A stretch of 11,186 nucleotides of DNA from Isohypsibius dastychi (GCA_034696485.1 JAQIWT010001352.1:1-11186); one strand, 5' to 3'. Counted from the first letter of the stretch, positions 1-6,890 are shown. The notes: a model not told the origin generated them from the letters alone. Translations and numbers: made by a program.

Positions 1-74
1 ACCATGGGTTGGAAATTTATGAACCACGAAACGCACCATGGTTTGGACCGCTCTGAACCAAACCAAGGGTACCC
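1..74. repeat. Short direct repeat and hairpin at left edge
   Basis: ACCATGGGTTGGA at 1-13 recurs as ACCATGGTTTGGA at 35-47 with one mismatch. GGTTTGG (40-46) pairs with CCAAACC (58-64) around an 11-base loop, and GGGTACCC at 67-74 is a perfect palindrome. No gene is evident here. The stretch could be the end of a repeat continuing beyond the left edge; this is only a description of visible symmetry. Confidence 0.35.
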
Positions 75-238
75 TAATGCGGTAAGCCTATGTGACACGA
101 GAATTCCTGGAAAATTGGCGAATAAACTGAATTTTCCAAAACTATCTCACGAATAATCGATTCATTGCGAACAGTTGTTAAGGCCCTATTCAAACAGTCA
201 GCTCAGCTGCCACATAATTAGACACATTCACTTCAGTA

Positions 239-406
239 ATGGCGGCACCGCAAAATGTGACCTTTCCGACACTCAACCCAACTAACGTTACTACTGCAGT
301 CACAGGGTTGACAGAATACGAAGTGGAGGTCCGTTTCGGTTTCTCCCTAACCTGTTGTATTGTTGGCGCGGTTTTTGCAGCGGTTTTATTGGTCATTCTG
401 TTTTGA
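239..406 (+). CDS. Small single-pass membrane peptide, 55 aa (hypothetical)
   Basis: The ORF runs from ATG 239 to TGA 404-406 and encodes 55 residues; an in-frame TAA at 215-217 lies upstream. Residues 1-32 are polar, with two N-glycosylation sequons (NVT at 6-8 and 16-18). A fibronectin-like end (VTGLTEYEVEVR, residues 21-32) leads into a strongly hydrophobic segment, residues 37-55 (LTCCIVGAVFAAVLLVILF), which ends the protein. This is the layout of the juxtamembrane and membrane end of a type I receptor, or of a tiny membrane peptide. The ATG follows the acceptor-like cacttcag (229-236), so this may be the last exon of a larger gene whose earlier exons lie outside the window. No family is recognised. 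A chance ORF remains possible; the sequons placed before a clean membrane helix are the main support. Confidence 0.35.
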   Translation: MAAPQNVTFPTLNPTNVTTAVTGLTEYEVEVRFGFSLTCCIVGAVFAAVLLVILF

Positions 407-593
407 GAAAAACTCTTCAGATCATGCTGCACACCTCTGATCGTTCGTCTCTTGATCATCGAGTTTTTAACGTGCTTTGTTTTCTGGCCTACTCAGCTTT
501 TTTTGGTACTGTTCGCCAAATATCGAATTCCAGGATCACTCGATTGCTTCGCTTTTATATTCATTCTTCAAACATTGATGTACGTCGTAAATT

Positions 594-612
594 GGGGGTG
601 AGGGTGGGTGTA
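594..612 (+). other. G-rich tract upstream of the GGGAAACC repeats
   Basis: G-tracts at 594-598, 602-604 and 606-608 (GGGGGTGAGGGTGGG) lie just before the first GGTTTCCC motif. Three tracts of three or more G are present, with only GG pairs nearby for a fourth, so a stable quadruplex is uncertain. Confidence 0.25.
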
Positions 613-623
613 GCCGGCAGAGA

Positions 624-686
624 GGTTTCCCTGTTTCCCGGTTTCCCTGGGAAACTTGTTTTGGGAAACCATTTGCAAGGTTTCCC
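624..686. repeat. Isolated GGTTTCCC/GGGAAACC hairpin cluster
   Basis: GGTTTCCC occurs at 624-631, 640-647 and 679-686, GTTTCCC at 633-639, and GGGAAACC at 663-670. The block 663-686 is a hairpin of two 8-base arms around the loop ATTTGCAA. It is the exact reverse complement of the block at 1004-1027, so it is an outlying member of the larger repeat family, in the orientation of the right-hand cluster. Long frames here (for example 355-735 plus) are produced by the repeat and are not taken as genes. Confidence 0.8.
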
Positions 687-971
687 TCCACAGCAAATAT
701 TCGAGAGAACTATTTCAAAACATTCTGGCCTATAGTTTATTGTCAGAAGCAATACAGATAATTGTGAACTACGATACTACGAAGTATTCTGGAAGGTAAG
801 GCGTATGAGGTAATTTACCATCGGTTCGACTTCAACTGCTCTTGTTAATTTCGACAGTTGGTCCACCTCCTTTTAGTTGTAACACTTCGAAAAATAACAA
901 ATAAAAAAAATTCACGCCCGCGTGCGTGTCGAAATAGATTGGAAGAGTGAGCTTTCGACATGGTTTCTTTT
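687..971. other. Non-coding stretch between repeat blocks
   Basis: There is no ORF of note and no recognisable RNA gene. An A-rich run lies at 901-910, and the sequence GGTTCGACTTC near 824 resembles a tRNA B box, but no A box or cloverleaf was found around it. Confidence 0.4.
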
Positions 972-1160
972 CACTGTATCACAAGCACCAGGGAAACCAG
1001 CTTGGGAAACCTTGCAAATGGTTTCCCTCTCACCATACAAGGAAGGAAACTGTGTTGGGAAACCAGGTAGGGAAACCTTGCGAATAGTTTCCCTCTCATT
1101 GAATAGCGAGGGAAACCATGTATGGAATTGGAAACCGTGAAAATGGTTTCTCTCTCACGC
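972..1160 (+). repeat. GGGAAACC minisatellite cluster A (three units, about 66 bp)
   Basis: Three tandem units each carry a GGGAAACC copy followed by a hairpin: GGGAAACC at 991, 1057 and 1110, then hairpins at 1004-1027, 1070-1093 and 1129-1152. Spacing between successive hairpins is 66 and about 59 bases. The hairpin loops read TTGCAAAT, TTGCGAAT and GTGAAAAT, and each hairpin is followed by a TCTCACCATACAA-like tail. Opposite-strand translation gives a repeating GKxFARFP pattern purely because of the repeat. I see no evidence that it is expressed as protein. Confidence 0.85.
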
Positions 1161-1430
1161 TGGATAACCCGCATTACATGTCTGCTCTCTCGTTGTATAA
1201 TATGACCGAACTAAAATTGTCGATCTTTGCCATGTTAGTTTTGATGAATGAACAGCTTCATGGACCAGAAAAATTAACTAATTTACTTTCAAATCCGCAA
1301 AGAGGCAGGTTTACATGAGGTCACAATCAAAGAGACCGACAGACCTGCCGCGACACTACTGATCATTGCCTGTGCGCTAAACAATAACTGGAACCATGCC
1401 AGGTGCTGTGCTTGTAGAATCCTTCACCAA
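1161..1430. other. Spacer between the two inverted repeat clusters
   Basis: About 270 bases separate the oppositely oriented clusters A and B. A short frame at 1118-1318 begins inside the repeat and has no recognisable features. If the region were transcribed, this spacer would be the loop of a long hairpin. Confidence 0.45.
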
Positions 1431-1627
1431 TCACTGGGAAGGAAACCATTTACAAAGCTTCTCTACCTGGTTTCCCTACATGGCTCCCGTCATTGTATGG
1501 TGAGAGGGGAACCATTCAAAAGGTTTCCCTGCCTGGTTTCCCTGATTGTATAGCGAGAGAAGAAAACCATTTGCAAGGTTTCCCTACTGGGTTTCCCTAC
1601 CTGGTTTTCCTGGTTGTACAGTGAGAT
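1431..1627 (-). repeat. GGGAAACC minisatellite cluster B, inverted copy of cluster A
   Basis: Read on the minus strand, this block follows cluster A base for base over long stretches, including the paired GGGAAACC motifs, the TTGCAAAT loop and the CTCACCATACAA tail. On the plus strand the hairpins begin near 1441, 1507 and 1561, with GGTTTCCC at 1522-1529, 1535-1542, 1577-1584 and 1590-1597. The loops are ATTTACAA, ATTCAAAA and ATTTGCAA. Divergence between copies suggests the arrangement is not recent. Confidence 0.85.
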
Positions 1628-1639
1628 GTCAATATTTTA

Positions 1640-2238
1640 AATGGTTTTCAAATTATGCAGGGTGAAGAAAACTAGTAGATTTCGAACGGTGCCAGAGGAA
1701 ACCAAATTTTCGAAAGAACGAACTCGCTAGGGCGGAAGTACGGAACTGAACTGGAAGGAAAACGAATTTGCTTCTTGGCTGACTGAACGGAACCTTACCG
1801 AACAAAGTCAGGTAGCTTATCTAAATCATTGAAGATCTACAAATTCTGTTCAAGCACAAGAGGTCAGATATCTTTTCAGCGCCAAGATGTGTGTGGACCA
1901 GTGTGGTTACTGATATACAACCCAGGTTGCTGTGATAACCCCCAATGTTGCTCGTTTTGAAAGAAAAAGCGGAACTGAACGGAACGGAAACGTTCTTTTT
2001 CCCAGAAGAATGTTTGGAGCGAAACGCAACATCCATTTAGTTCGGCTCAAGCTGAACGGTGTTGGTCTCTAGCGCTCGGACGAGAACGTCGAGGTAACAA
2101 GGACTACTATGCAACAGGAAGAATTTCGAACTGAATGTTGGTGTATGAGAACCGTTGTCGCGAGTAGAAGTTTTCGGTCCATTAAAGGGGCTCAAACTTT
2201 CATAGACCAAAAATGAGGTTGGGGGTTGGTGAGGTTGG
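1640..2238. other. Gene-less stretch with GGAACTGAAC motifs
   Basis: No supported gene. CGGAACTGAAC is present exactly at 1741-1751 and 1970-1980, with related GAACTGAA and CTGAACGG words near 2050 and 2122. GAACG (1982-1986) and CGTTC (1991-1995) form a five-pair stem around a GAAA tetraloop. GAGGTTGGG is repeated exactly at 2215-2223 and 2231-2239 within a G-rich tract. A 71-codon minus frame (1821-2036) starts with ATG but shows no domain, membrane segment or similarity I recognise. Confidence 0.35.
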
Positions 2239-2334
2239 GTGAAAATCGTGTCTACTTACAAACGGGTAGGCCCCAGAAGTGGCAAGATCCAGCAACCCTT
2301 CTTTTCGTCTGTTGTAGAGTTTCGTCGACTTGAT

Positions 2335-3018
2335 TTAGTCTGGAACCGATACGAGATGAAACAGAAAATTGTTGCGACTGGGAGTGGAAGTGCGACGAAA
2401 AATGAATTCAGCCAGAAATAGACAGTTGCGCCTGAATTTATTTATGTATTCAGCCGAGAGACTCCACACATCACTGCCGTAATCGAACAAGTGCAGTGCA
2501 AAGACCACACCGAACTTCAACAGCATCCATAATTTCAACTTCCAAGTCGGACATGGGAGGGTATTTTCACATGGTGTTGTGACCATTCCGACCGTTGGTG
2601 TGCATTCCGTAACCTCGGCATGAAATTCAATAAAATATTGAACTGTTATTTCTCCGGCCGCCACACGGTAGCACTTGGTAGCTACTGTAGAGTCCTGAAA
2701 ACCCAGCTCAAATGACGATGGTAATTCAATACCCGGATTGCTTATCCCCATTATGAATTCGGGAATATTTTCAGTGCAACAAACAATGCGGATCCTGGCG
2801 ATCTCCAAAGTGTCCCCATGATAAACTTTCTCCAAACAGCGGTCCCTCCAAACTTTCGAGATGAAAACGGGAAGATCAATGAAGGCCTCCCTTCCACCAT
2901 TTGCGTAATACCAAATGTCGTTTTCAGGCTTTAGTTGAATTGTGAAAGTGTGTGAGGTTTCCGTGTCGACATATCTTCTTGCGGCCACGGTGAAAGTTAA
3001 AGGTACGGATGAGAACAT
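2335..3018 (-). CDS. 227-codon ectodomain-plus-TM segment of the broken minus-strand gene
   Basis: This is the longest open frame in the window, with an ATG at 3018-3016. That ATG is probably internal, because coding-like sequence precedes it in another frame. Residues 1-160 look like a folded extracellular domain: beta-type alternation, seven cysteines including an adjacent pair at 80-81, and no signal peptide. Residues 162-185 are a membrane helix preceded by KLK, followed by a basic tail (KFRRN, FRRT). The last ~35 residues, after the AATAAA-containing codons, look less protein-like and may be read-through into non-coding DNA. Function unknown. Confidence 0.5.
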   Translation of the reverse strand: MFSSVPLTFTVAARRYVDTETSHTFTIQLKPENDIWYYANGGREAFIDLPVFISKVWRDRCLEKVYHGDTLEIARIRIVCCTENIPEFIMGISNPGIELPSSFELGFQDSTVATKCYRVAAGEITVQYFIEFHAEVTECTPTVGMVTTPCENTLPCPTWKLKLWMLLKFGVVFALHLFDYGSDVWSLSAEYINKFRRNCLFLAEFIFRRTSTPSRNNFLFHLVSVPD

Positions 3019-3128
3019 TTTGATGCAGTGATCCAGGAATCCTGGTCTGGAATGATTAACCGCGGTGTAAAGGTCAATGTTTGAGCGATGGCTTGAAGGG
3101 TTCTCTCAACGTTGCTCCATTTGAACGC

Positions 3129-3176
3129 TCTGGTAGAAAATATCAGTCTACCAGTCTATCAGTCTGGTAGAAAATA
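3129..3176. repeat. 34-bp tandem duplication interrupting the minus-strand gene
   Basis: TCTGGTAGAAAATA is identical at 3129-3142 and 3163-3176, giving a repeat period of 34. The intervening DNA contains three CAGTCTA-like words. On the minus strand the extra 34 bases introduce stops and shift the frame. Without them the frame running up to 3164 would continue directly at 3129 into another coding-like stretch. This indicates a local duplication rather than an intron: 34 bases is very short, and the one internal GT..AG option leaves an in-frame TGA. Confidence 0.6.
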
Positions 3177-3461
3177 ATTCTGCGACATTACGAGCTGTTG
3201 AATAATCGATCCTGGGGTATTTTTCCAGTTGCGTTATCACACGATACTTCCAATCTTCTCGTCCTTTCCAGTCTGCCTCTTGCCACCTTTCACTATGTGG
3301 AATACATTGATGATTAGACTGGCGATTTTTGAACATTTTTCCCATACATACATATCAACGCCGAAATTCTGAATGAACACTTCATTCAAATCTACGGGCT
3401 TTAGGAGAACAATCATCTCAACCACATCGTCCTTCACAGGCTCGTCTTCCATTGTGTCCAT

Positions 3462-3564
3462 CTGTTTCGTTCACCGGCGCGTGTAAGTCGAAATAGTATC
3501 AAACTGTGGGAGAATTCATCCAGTCAACCGGCTGCTGATATGATCAGAAGGAAAAAATGACTAC
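3462..3564 (-). other. Probable intron of the minus-strand gene
   Basis: On the minus strand the donor reads CCG|GTAGTC and the acceptor GAAACAG|ATGGAC, 103 bases apart and phase 0 on both sides. The size fits the other short introns in the window. The acceptor lacks a strong pyrimidine tract, so this rests mainly on frame and size. Confidence 0.35.
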
Positions 3565-3805
3565 CGGTTTAAATATAAAAGCGAGCAACGATTCGATGGT
3601 CCAGAAGAAGACAGAAAATAAAAACGAGCTAAGCACCGGATAAGATAACAGGGCGAAACACAGCGCACAGAATATTAGACACAATATTGGAAGAGAATAT
3701 TTGCCGAACTGATTGTGATATGAATAAGCTGAACAAGAAGCCTTATTAAAGGTCGCAAGCATACTGATGGACTTTTGAACGTCAAGCCCACATGAATCAG
3801 TCGTT

Positions 3806-4036
3806 TTATCTCACACCGGTATTTGTTGGCCCGAAGAGATTATGTCCACCGTATGTTCCAAATAGTGCTAGATATTTTTCGATCGCTGGCCCAAGCCTGC
3901 ACATATGGGTTTTTATTGCATATGGAGTGGCTGGTTCTATCTTTTTCATGAAACGAGAGTGGCAAATAAGCTGTGAATCTTGGAAGAGCAAATAAGCTCT
4001 CGTCTTATCACATTTTTCTCCGATCGTGGTCAACAT
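3806..4036 (-). CDS. Possible upstream exon of the minus-strand gene (76 codons)
   Basis: An ATG-initiated minus frame lies just upstream of the 3762 exon and ends 44 bases before it. The adjoining minus frame stays open upstream of ATG 3762 (DSCGLDVQKSISMLAT reads through it), so coding may extend into this region. The plus strand of the same DNA is also open (3792-3995), which weakens the case. No domain is recognised; four cysteine or histidine-rich patches and no membrane helix are seen. Confidence 0.18.
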   Translation of the reverse strand: MLTTIGEKCDKTRAYLLFQDSQLICHSRFMKKIEPATPYAIKTHMCRLGPAIEKYLALFGTYGGHNLFGPTNTGVR

Positions 4037-4039
4037 TAC

Positions 4040-4797
4040 ATTGATATGAAAACTGCACCGAAGATCCCAGTGGTTGGTTAGTGGTCAAGAAAGAGAGCAT
4101 CTCGTTTGATTCGCCAGTTTTCTCACATCGCATCTGAAGAGTACCTACTTTTATCCCATTTTAATCTTACAAGTATACCAGCAAAAATTGTGCATTTTCC
4201 CTCATGTCCATCGAATTATCTAGTCCCCCACCCACATTCCAATTGAAAAACAAATCCAGGATATGATGTGGTATATCGAATCATGGATAATGCAGGCAAA
4301 AACCTGCTCCGTATTCCTCTTGCCTTGCCTGGATCCTCTTGATGCTCCAACAATTCAATCATGACGATGGAATGACATTCATCATTCCGTATCCGATAAA
4401 TCAAGAGACCACAGGAGCGATACCGATGAACATGACTTAGGACTCCAATTAAAAACTAGCTACTGAAGAGCGAAGGAATGAAGGAGACTAATGACAAAGA
4501 CCACCACAAACTCACGGACATGATGTGGTAAATCGAACCATTGAAATAATTTAGCCCTACTCCTACTGCATATTTTTTCTTGCTGGAAGTTAGGCAGTAG
4601 GCCTAGGTCTTCGTAGCGGGGCATGTAAACCGTGGGGTAGGGGTCAGCAAGCCAGGGGTTTGAGGTTTCAAACGTCTTAACATATAAGTCAATGGGAGGT
4701 GTGACCTAAGGTTTTAAATTACTAGAGGGTAGGGACTTATCGACCAATGGTGTTAGCTCTTCAAAACTTACTTTGGTAAATGATTGTAATATTTCAG
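4040..4797. other. Gene-less stretch with a 29-bp diverged direct repeat, ending at a splice acceptor
   Basis: No supported gene. A 29-base word with GATGTGGTA and ATCGAA in its core occurs at 4259-4287 and 4516-4544 with 25 of 29 matches. GCAGG (4292-4296) and CCTGC (4303-4307) form a small stem, as do GTTTGA (4658-4663) and TCAAAC (4668-4673). G-tracts occur at 4632-4656. The stretch ends in gtaatatttcag, acceptor at 4797, and would be intron upstream of the polycystin exon. None of the upstream polycystin exons is recognisable in it. Confidence 0.4.
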
Positions 4798-5263
4798 CTC
4801 AGAACCTTTCGCGACATTGGCACGTCTCCCTTCACACTACTCCGAACTCTTCTCTGCGACTTCGATTTCGAAGCCTATATCCGCGAACCGCATTCTCGGA
4901 CCGATTTTCTTTTTCCTCCACGCATTCTTCGTTTATTTTGTATTGATGAACATGTTTCTGGCGATCATCCACGAAACCTACTCTTCCGTCAAAACTGATC
5001 TTCATGCCAAACGGACTGAATTCTAAATCGCTGATTACGTTAAAAAGGCTATTGATCGAATTGTAAAGACACTCCATATCCGGAAACTGGAAAGTAAAAG
5101 AGGTTCAGAGAAAGGAATGGTTCAGCAGATTATTTTGAAGCAGCGAGCGGAAAAGGAATTGGCAATGTGGCAGGATGATTTGAAAAGCCGTGGATATACG
5201 GAGGAAGAGATAAGAACGTTGTTTGGTGGAAAAGGTGCTGGTGACGCCAAAGAGAATCAACAG
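4798..5263 (+). CDS. PKD2: Polycystin-2 exon: pore helix, filter, S6 and proximal tail (broken)
   Basis: The exon starts in phase 0 after the acceptor at 4797. The first frame carries the pore helix and filter ([15 protein letters not shown]). The frame then changes at 4876-4882, after which frame 4817-5026 gives the S6 helix and the [18 protein letters not shown] stretch typical of polycystins. A TAA at 5024-5026 stands where human polycystin-2 has Glu. After it the same frame stays open to the donor CAG|GTGAAA at 5263/5264, with [16 protein letters not shown] and then [12 protein letters not shown], the start of the EF-hand region. The calcium-binding loop (DxDxDG type) expected next is absent, replaced by a Gly/Lys-rich stretch ending in KENQQ. 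Confidence 0.78.
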
Positions 5264-5791
5264 GTGAAACTGAGACACGGAAATAAGGGATGACCGAAAA
5301 AATCAGGATCAAAATCATTTTTGAAATTTATTAAGTGACGAACTGTCCTGTATGGAAGGTAATTGTTTTATATTGTTGTTTTTATAATTATTGTTTTAAT
5401 TGTTAAAAAATTCACGAGTCAGAAAACTGAAACCAAAATTTGCAGATGGCTTAAAATTGTTTTTTATTCAAACTGAACAGATTGAATTCAATTGAGAAGT
5501 TGGTTTTGAAAACGAAATTATTTTGAAATTAAATCAAGTCATTAATTATTTTATAGAGAACACAGTTATTTGTCTCAATGTTTCAACGTGTGCTAGAAGC
5601 CACCGAACTTTTTTGATATTTCACGAATCAAAACAGCGAAATTTAAGTTCGCAATTATATAATTTAAAGACATCAAATTTAACTAAGCTGGAACCGGAAT
5701 TTTAAAATTTAGATAATCTAAACCCGATAAGAATTTTCAGAATACTGCCGGGTTTGTTTGTTTTCTCTAACCGGAAATATTTTTTTTGTAG
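5264..5791 (+). other. 528-bp intron of the polycystin gene
   Basis: Donor CAG|GTGAAA and acceptor ttttttttgtag; AT-rich, with many T and A runs. Frames inside it (for example 5523-5705) have no recognisable content. Phase is 0 on both sides. It is markedly longer than the other introns seen. Confidence 0.7.
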
Positions 5792-6234
5792 GATGGGTCG
5801 AAGACCGACACCACTGGAGGTGGAGATGGAGGTGATGGGGCTACCGATGCTCCAACATACGACATTGACCGGTGAGTGTCAACCAGAAGTCATTTTACCT
5901 CGAAAGGAAAAGATTTGTGGAGTGTATCTTTTGAAGAATAATCCTGAACCATTTCTGTTACAGGCTGCAGGAAAGAGTGCAGAGATTGGAAGGGGCGATG
6001 AAAGCCATGTTGGCCAATTTCGACATCGCTTTAGCCAAATTAGAAATTATGGAACGAGCCAAAGCGAACCGCACCAAAAAACTCGACATTATCATCGACA
6101 AACTTGACGACGTAAGCTGACTCAAATTTTTCCATCCTCTCGATCAATAAATGTATTTTTTCCAGGGGAAGTATGTGGAAGAACAACGGAAATCGAAATT
6201 GACGCGAGACGAACTCGAGAACAAAAACCGTTGA
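5792..6234 (+). CDS. PKD2: Polycystin-2 last three exons: linker and C-terminal coiled coil (intact)
   Basis: Exon 5792-5871 encodes an acidic, glycine-rich linker (GGGDGGDGATDAP). Exon 5964-6111 encodes a heptad-like helix, RLQERVQRLEGAMKAML onward, with LEIMERAKANRTKKL; this matches the polycystin-2 coiled coil known to drive trimer formation and pairing with polycystin-1. Exon 6166-6234 adds a charged 22-residue end (GKYVEEQRKSK onward) before TGA 6232-6234. The codon split CG|G across the 92-bp intron gives Arg, and GAC|GGG crosses the 54-bp intron in phase 0. No frame damage is seen in these exons. No AATAAA was found in the 350 bases after the stop. Confidence 0.82.
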
Positions 6235-6690
6235 GCAGATCCTCACAGCCAATTTACATAAAATTTCCCGGTGTTTTTGTTGACCAACTACAGTAGATGA
6301 TATAAATATATCGATGTGATTTTGATTTTTCTCCCCGATTCCTGTTGGTGAAGAACCGATCGATTTTTCCAATCAGCTCATGCGGGGTTTGTAACTTGTG
6401 GTCAACTGAAACATGGGTTTAAACAATTGCTTATTCAATTAGTGTCACAGCGACCGGAGGCCTCTTATTCCTTAAAAATCATTGTATCTACTTGAGCCGA
6501 TAATTTATGATGAAGTGATTCACACTTTGTAGTTCTTTGGCACCCTTTTTGATTTTTTGCTCTGGTTGCATTATGAAAAATCTCATTCTTTAACCTATTG
6601 ATGCCCACTATGTGAAGGACGCAGGCGATTTTGGTGAAATTTGGTATTCTGGGTCAGAAAAAATCTATAAGTTCAATGAAACATTTGTCG
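6235..6690. other. Region downstream of polycystin stop, probably 3' UTR then intergenic
   Basis: AT-rich, with no supported gene. No AATAAA after the stop; TATAAATATAT at about 6300 is the only A/T signal-like word. A 110-codon minus frame (6040-6372) overlaps the polycystin exons and is a shadow. Confidence 0.35.
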
Positions 6691-6699
6691 ATTTTTTTC

Positions 6700-6890
6700 G
6701 ACCAGTGGTCAAAGAGTTACAATGGCGGGAACATTTGTCTTCAGTTGGCATCGCCACATTTGTGGCGGTTGCTGTTTCACAAGAAGTTACCATCGGAATT
6801 GGTCATTCTTGGGCTCGTTAGAATGACAAAAATCATTGATGATGAAACAGCTAAGCAGAATATGTGGAATGACCACTGGTCATTCATATG
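6700..6890. repeat. Cluster of four hairpins bounded by inverted GACCASTGGTC
   Basis: GACCAGTGGTCA at 6700-6711 and its exact reverse complement at 6870-6881 bound a ~190-bp block. Each end is itself a palindrome; the right one extends to AATGACCA (6868-6875) and TGGTCATT (6877-6884). Inside are CGCCAC (6752-6757) with GTGGCG (6762-6767) around an ATTT loop, and GTCATTCT (6802-6809) with AGAATGAC (6820-6827) around a 10-base loop. Such layouts occur in foldback mobile elements and in structured RNA or protein-binding sites. Short frames across it begin with GTG or TTG and are not convincing genes. Confidence 0.55.

Larger units (their letters stand above)
2335..3762 (-). pseudogene. Broken membrane-protein gene of unknown family (Cys-rich domain plus TM)
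   Basis: The gene reads right to left. A first exon (3762 to 3565, 66 codons, ATG start) carries two hydrophobic stretches (about residues 24-64). A plausible 103-bp intron (donor CCG|GTAGTC, acceptor AAACAG|ATGGAC) keeps phase 0 into 3461. Coding then continues in three frames. Frame 3461-3237 passes to frame 3345-3148 near A-runs at 3326-3330 and 3336-3340. A 34-bp duplication interrupts at 3130-3163. The next segment moves into frame 3018-2335 at an A-run (3018-3021). The last frame (227 codons) has cysteines at 61, 80, 81, 116, 139, 150 and 156, then a helix at about 162-185 containing LFDYGSDVW. No family is recognised; the DYGSDVW helix only loosely recalls XK-type proteins. The 3' end is uncertain: an AATAAA on this strand (2437-2442) falls inside the frame. 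Confidence 0.5.
4798..6234 (+). pseudogene. PKD2: Polycystin-2 family, 3' part of gene (four exons), frameshifted and with a stop
   Basis: Exons are 4798-5263, 5792-5871, 5964-6111 and 6166-6234, all with GT..AG boundaries that keep frame (528-, 92- and 54-bp introns). Together they match the end of polycystin-2, a TRP-type cation channel of cilia and ER: pore filter, S6 helix (ANRILGP, then [14 protein letters not shown]), cytoplasmic tail, EF-hand region and a C-terminal coiled coil containing LEIMERAK, identical to the human protein as I know it. Three things are wrong for a working channel: a frameshift at the TATAT run 4876-4880, TAA at 5024-5026, and Cys replacing the filter Gly (TGC 4855-4857). 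The voltage-sensor and TOP domains are not in the window. Intact splice sites and clean downstream exons argue that decay is recent or partly assembly error. Family assignment is strong; pseudogene status is less sure. Confidence 0.8.

Noticed and set aside
190-459. 89-codon minus-strand frame at the left end
   Set aside because: It lies opposite the 55-aa plus ORF, has no domain, and its start follows no splice signal; treated as a shadow.
355-735. 126-codon plus frame through the first repeat
   Set aside because: It starts at TTG and its distal part is simply translated GGTTTCCC repeat.
815-845. Possible tRNA from the GGTTCGACTTC word
   Set aside because: No A box, acceptor stem or anticodon arm could be drawn around it.
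922-1174. Frames on both strands giving repeated GKxFARFP-like peptides
   Set aside because: The periodicity comes from the DNA repeat; starts are GTG or absent, and the inverted cluster B copy of the same unit is not open, as selection on protein would require.
3130-3163. Mini-intron explanation of the 34 bp in the minus-strand gene
   Set aside because: Removing the internal GT..AG segment leaves an in-frame TGA, and the exact 14-base repeat at both ends points to duplication.
4780-4998. Polycystin exon taken as starting at ATG 4780
   Set aside because: That ATG lies before the splice acceptor at 4797, in intron sequence; the exon continues from an upstream exon in phase 0.
5754-6107. 117-codon plus frame over the polycystin coiled-coil exons
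   Set aside because: It reads through two introns in the wrong frame; the spliced frame matches polycystin-2.
6040-6372. 110-codon minus frame
   Set aside because: Antisense shadow of the last polycystin exons.
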